DNA from: Anaerolineales bacterium
GTDB lineage: Bacteria; Chloroflexota; Anaerolineae; Anaerolineales; Villigracilaceae
Reading direction: 5' to 3'
Assembly: GCA_025056175.1 (NCBI GenBank)
Contig: JANWWK010000071.1
Location: forward strand, 1-36,364
DNA length: 36,364 bases
Shown here one piece after another: positions 33,695 to 36,364 of the stretch. A program made the position numbers and the translations under genes. Position 1 is the first letter of the stretch, and the number at the start of each line of letters is the position of its first letter. A model generated the notes under the pieces. The model had not been told where the DNA came from. It saw nothing but the letters and a program-made list of their open reading frames with translations, and did not search any database.

Positions 33695-34942
33695 GTAGGG
33701 AATCGTCGAAACCGCATGTGGCAAGATGCCGACCGGCTCGCCGCGCGGCAGGGCGGCCAGGGTTTGGTCAATCATGGCCTGCAAATCGGAGATGGGGTTG
33801 AGCAGCAGGGCGCGCGCCAGGTCGTGATTCATGTCGGTATACAGATAGTAGTTCACAATCGCGCCATCGCGGGCAAATTGATAGGCTTTGTGCGGCCCAA
33901 TGCGGAAACCCTCGGCCTTGAACTTCTCGCGCACTTCAGCCAGCGACTTTTTGCCCAAAGTCCAGGCTTCGTAATGGTCGCTGCCACTCCCTTCGGGGCA
34001 GGCCGCTGTGATGATGACCGTCCCGCCGGGGCGGGCAATCAGAATGGCGTGGCCGAGGGCTTTTTGGGATTGGTAGACGTTAATGTCTTTGGGATGCCCG
34101 CCCGGCGAGGTGATGAGGAAGGCGTATTTCTGCGGCACGGCCACCTGACAGGCGCGGCGCGAATGCTCCAGCCCGGCGCGCACCACCAGGCGCGGGTCAC
34201 CGGCCAGGGCGGTGACGATGCGCCGCTGGTGGTTGAGAATGGCGTTCAGGGCCAGATGCACGCCGATTTTCGCGCCAATTTCCTCGATGTCCTGCCGCAC
34301 GGGGTTGGTCTCGTATTCGCCCAGTTGCGCTTCGGGCAGGCTCATCATGGCGTGGTTGGGGGCAATTGTCTTCATGCACGAGAGACCGATGGCTGCCGTC
34401 TTGACTCCGCCCGAAAACCCGGCGAACTGATGCGGTTCGACGTTGCCGACCACGATTTTGAAATCGGATTCGGCATAGGCGCGGTTGACCCAAACCGGCG
34501 TGCCGCGCGAGGTCTCGCCCAGAAAGGTGAGCAGGCTATCGTCTTGCGAATCGTGCGAAACCACGCGATAGCGGGCGAGAATCTCCGCCGGTAAAATGCC
34601 GGGGAACTCGTCTGGCGTCATCGGTGGGTGGGTGCCGACGGCGATGTAGAAGGTAATGGCCGAATCGGGGATGCCGAGGGCGGCCAGCTGCTCCATCAGC
34701 GGCGGGAGCAGGTGTTCGTGCGGAACGGGGCGAGTCTTATCGTTTACGGCAATTGCTACGCGCTGCGCGCCGCGAAAATCGTCCCAGCGAATCTCACCGA
34801 GCAGATGGTCGAGCGCGTCTTCCACCGCCCGGCGCGGGTCGGCGGCAGGGGCCGGGTTGGGGGCTTCGATGATGTGGACGGGGTATTCGTCGGGGATGTG
34901 GGCGGTGAGGGTGGTTTTGCCGTAAGGAATGTGGATTTGCAT
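33680..34942 (-). CDS. LarA-family nickel-pincer racemase/epimerase
   Basis: A 420-residue protein of the lactate racemase family, which uses a covalently bound nickel-pincer nucleotide to racemise 2-hydroxy acids. All key residues are seen: His105 (GTHPPMT), His171 and Lys181 (EPHQFAGFSGGVKT) and His197 (APNHAMM), at nearly the same positions as His108, His174, Lys184 and His200 of Lactobacillus plantarum LarA. NDKTRP in the N-terminal domain is also conserved. The substrate may not be lactate, since family members act on other hydroxy acids. The cofactor genes larB, larC and larE are not in the window. The start at 34942 is two bases after the vapC stop; an upstream GTG-VI extension is possible. 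Confidence 0.9.
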   Translation of the reverse strand: MQIHIPYGKTTLTAHIPDEYPVHIIEAPNPAPAADPRRAVEDALDHLLGEIRWDDFRGAQRVAIAVNDKTRPVPHEHLLPPLMEQLAALGIPDSAITFYIAVGTHPPMTPDEFPGILPAEILARYRVVSHDSQDDSLLTFLGETSRGTPVWVNRAYAESDFKIVVGNVEPHQFAGFSGGVKTAAIGLSCMKTIAPNHAMMSLPEAQLGEYETNPVRQDIEEIGAKIGVHLALNAILNHQRRIVTALAGDPRLVVRAGLEHSRRACQVAVPQKYAFLITSPGGHPKDINVYQSQKALGHAILIARPGGTVIITAACPEGSGSDHYEAWTLGKKSLAEVREKFKAEGFRIGPHKAYQFARDGAIVNYYLYTDMNHDLARALLLNPISDLQAMIDQTLAALPRGEPVGILPHAVSTIPYVSYQ

Positions 34943-34944
34943 AA

Positions 34945-35343
34945 TCACACCCACAGGATGCTGATGTCTTTTTGTAAAGACTCGAACTCTTTGTCACCGG
35001 TCACCAGGGGCGCATGGTAGAGAGCGGATAGTGCGGCAGCAAAGCAATCGGCATAAGAGAGCTTGCCCCTGACCTTGAAAATTGCCGCCTGGCGGGTCAG
35101 CGCCCAATCGGGGTTGATGATTTCGATGCCCATCCGGTGAATTTCCTCTACATATCGGTCAGCGACTTCGGGGGAGTTGGAGCGCGCAATCGCGTACCAG
35201 ACTTCGCCTAAATTCACAACAGACATCATCAGCGCATCACCTTTCTCGAGGGCGCTCTCCATGATTTGGCGGATGGTGTCTGCGCCAGGTTCGTCTTCAA
35301 AAAAAACCATTAGCGCGTAAGCATCGAGGACATGGGTGGTCAC
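34945..35343 (-). CDS. vapC: VapC-type PIN-domain toxin
   Basis: A 132-residue PIN-domain ribonuclease. The acidic residues of the active site are present: Asp7 (VLDAYALM), Glu47 (NLGEVWYA), Asp99 (YADCFAAAL) and Asp117 (TGDKEF). VapC toxins cleave RNA, often tRNA, when the antitoxin is lost. It starts 4 bp after the antitoxin gene. The following LarA gene begins 2 bp after its stop, so read-through from the toxin-antitoxin promoter into the metabolic genes is likely. Confidence 0.9.
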   Translation of the reverse strand: MTTHVLDAYALMVFFEDEPGADTIRQIMESALEKGDALMMSVVNLGEVWYAIARSNSPEVADRYVEEIHRMGIEIINPDWALTRQAAIFKVRGKLSYADCFAAALSALYHAPLVTGDKEFESLQKDISILWV

Positions 35344-35346
35344 AGT

Positions 35347-35577
35347 TCAGCTTTCCTTTTCGCGCTCTCTGGCGCGTTCTTGCTGCAAAATCTTGAGGCC
35401 GCCTTTGCCTTTGAGCGAACCTTGCAGATTTTTAAGATATTCTTCTGTGACCGGTTTGAGCAAGATGCCATCTTCGGTATCGGTGACAATGATTTTCGTG
35501 CCGCTTTTGATGCCGTATTTGTGCCGCAGAGCAGCTGGAATGACGATTTGTCCCTTGACGGTTGCGTAAGTTTCCAT
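35347..35577 (-). CDS. vapB: VapB-type antitoxin, AbrB/MazE fold
   Basis: A 76-residue protein with the SpoVT/AbrB swapped-hairpin DNA-binding domain at the N-terminus (TVKGQIVIPAALRHKYGIKSGTKIIVTDTEDGILLKPV) and a charged C-terminal tail that would wrap the toxin. It precedes vapC, as usual. The promoter and an inverted-repeat operator directly upstream support autoregulation. Confidence 0.9.
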   Translation of the reverse strand: METYATVKGQIVIPAALRHKYGIKSGTKIIVTDTEDGILLKPVTEEYLKNLQGSLKGKGGLKILQQERAREREKES

Positions 35578-35600
35578 AGGGTTTATCCTTTCGCAACCAA

Positions 35601-35629
35601 ATCTTACATCACTGGTAAATGTAAGTCAA
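35601..35629 (-). promoter_or_regulatory. vapBC promoter
   Basis: Minus strand: TTGACT at 35629-35624 and TAAGAT at 35606-35601 with a 17-bp spacer. The predicted start is about 17 nt before the vapB ATG, with a GGA Shine-Dalgarno element between. Confidence 0.65.
35603..35625. promoter_or_regulatory. vapBC operator inverted repeat
   Basis: CTTACAT (35603-35609) and ATGTAAG (35619-35625) form a perfect 7-bp inverted repeat with a 9-bp spacer. It lies across the promoter, between and overlapping both boxes, where binding of an AbrB-type dimer would block polymerase. The repeat is seen; its use by VapB is inferred. Confidence 0.6.
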
Positions 35630-35642
35630 TCATCAAAAAGTA

Positions 35643-36364
35643 TTACGCGCCCAGCGGCGAATACAGAATCAGCGCCAGACTGAGCGCAGCCAGCAGGACG
35701 GCGACCGAGGTGCCAACCAGCAGTGGTTTCAGCCCCAGGCGACGCAGGCTGGCCAGGTTGGTGTTCAGACCGACGCCGGTGAGCGCCATAAGAATCAGAA
35801 ATTTGGAGACTTCATCTGCGCCTTTCAAGAAAGAAGCCGCCGCCTGGAGATTGCCCGGGTGCGAGACGCTCTGTGGTAGGAGGCCGGCGGCCACGCCCAG
35901 AGTGCGGAGGAGCGCCATCGCCAGGAAGCCCAGCACAAAGCCGGGCATGAGTTTGCGCCAGGCAAAGCGGGCAGCGGAATCGCTCATCGGGCGGCTTGGG
36001 GCGCGGGAAGAGACCCATCCAAACAAAAAGATGAGCGGGGCCATCAGCGTGTTGCGGGTCAGTTTGACGACGGTGGCGACATCCAGTGAGAGTTGGCTGT
36101 AGATGGCGCTGACGGCCACAACCTGCGAGGTGTCGTTGACCGCCGTGCCAGCCCACAGACCAAAGGCGCGCTCCGACAGGCCAAGCGCGTGTCCAATCAA
36201 CGGGTAGAGCAGGACGGCCAGCAGACCGAACAGGGTGATGGTGGCAACGGCAAAGCCCATCTCTTCCTCGTCGGCTTTCAGGACGGGCGCAGTGGCAACG
36301 ATAGCCGTGTTACCGCAAATGGCCGTGCCGACGCCAATCAGCGCGGCCAGTTTGGGCGGAACGC
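35643..36364 (-). CDS. YeiH-type putative sulfate exporter, partial
   Basis: The gene continues past the right edge; the frame is open to the last base. The visible C-terminal 240 residues contain GVGTAICGNTAIVATAPVLKADEEEMGFAVATITLFG, the signature segment of the YeiH/UPF0324 family, then about seven hydrophobic helices including LWAGTAVNDTSQVVAVSAIYS. Some members are associated with sulfite or taurine metabolism, but transport activity is mostly inferred. It ends 14 bp before the vapBC promoter. Confidence 0.85.
   Translation of the reverse strand, partial: VPPKLAALIGVGTAICGNTAIVATAPVLKADEEEMGFAVATITLFGLLAVLLYPLIGHALGLSERAFGLWAGTAVNDTSQVVAVSAIYSQLSLDVATVVKLTRNTLMAPLIFLFGWVSSRAPSRPMSDSAARFAWRKLMPGFVLGFLAMALLRTLGVAAGLLPQSVSHPGNLQAAASFLKGADEVSKFLILMALTGVGLNTNLASLRRLGLKPLLVGTSVAVLLAALSLALILYSPLGA

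Overview
The window is about 36 kb of a bacterial chromosome, densely coding and moderately GC-rich. It looks like Chloroflexota, most likely an Anaerolineae-type lineage. That is inferred from the mix of genes: a tungsten-type aldehyde ferredoxin oxidoreductase, exported TPR proteins and a lipoprotein with Pro/Thr-rich linkers, a split purH, a tRNA without encoded CCA, and short tandem-repeat arrays between genes. No rRNA or marker phylogeny is available, so the assignment is tentative. There is no insertion sequence, prophage or CRISPR array.

Region 1 (1-11.1 kb) starts with the tail of a possible PD-(D/E)XK protein on the plus strand. A long minus-strand series follows. Read 5' to 3' on that strand it is tsaE, tsaB, rimI, type-4 uracil-DNA glycosylase, UDP-GlcNAc dehydrogenase, UDP-sugar 4-epimerase, flippase, GT4, a GT-C-like membrane protein, gmd and GT2. 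The second half is a surface-polysaccharide locus: three nucleotide-sugar enzymes, three probable transferases and an exporter. No polymerase or initiating phosphoglycosyltransferase is visible.

Region 2 (11.2-16.2 kb) is housekeeping: a Roadblock/LC7 protein, a small membrane protein, guaB (minus), divergent from a stand-alone IMP cyclohydrolase (plus), a tRNA-Glu(CTC) with its own promoter, a threonine/serine dehydratase (minus) and a YjbQ protein (plus).

Region 3 (16.2-23.4 kb, minus) holds a sugar operon of GPH transporter, GH31 glycosidase and an orphan PxpC-like protein, then two tandem membrane-anchored TPR paralogues. Region 4 (23.7-28.6 kb, plus) is the cell-shape operon mreB-mreC-mreD-mrdA, closed by a strong bidirectional terminator, with a convergent lipoprotein gene beyond it.

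Region 5 (30.1-36.4 kb, minus) contains the tail of a YeiH-type transporter, a vapBC toxin-antitoxin pair with a visible operator, a LarA-family racemase, an M24-fold protein lacking most metal ligands, the aldehyde ferredoxin oxidoreductase and a MoaD-like sulfur carrier. Its gene junctions are filled by 7-bp and 8-bp tandem arrays. These arrays supply the 3' ends of two genes and lie in alternating orientation. This repeat-punctuated metabolic cluster is the most unusual part of the window. A second recurring theme is an even number of cysteines in the exported regions of four proteins.
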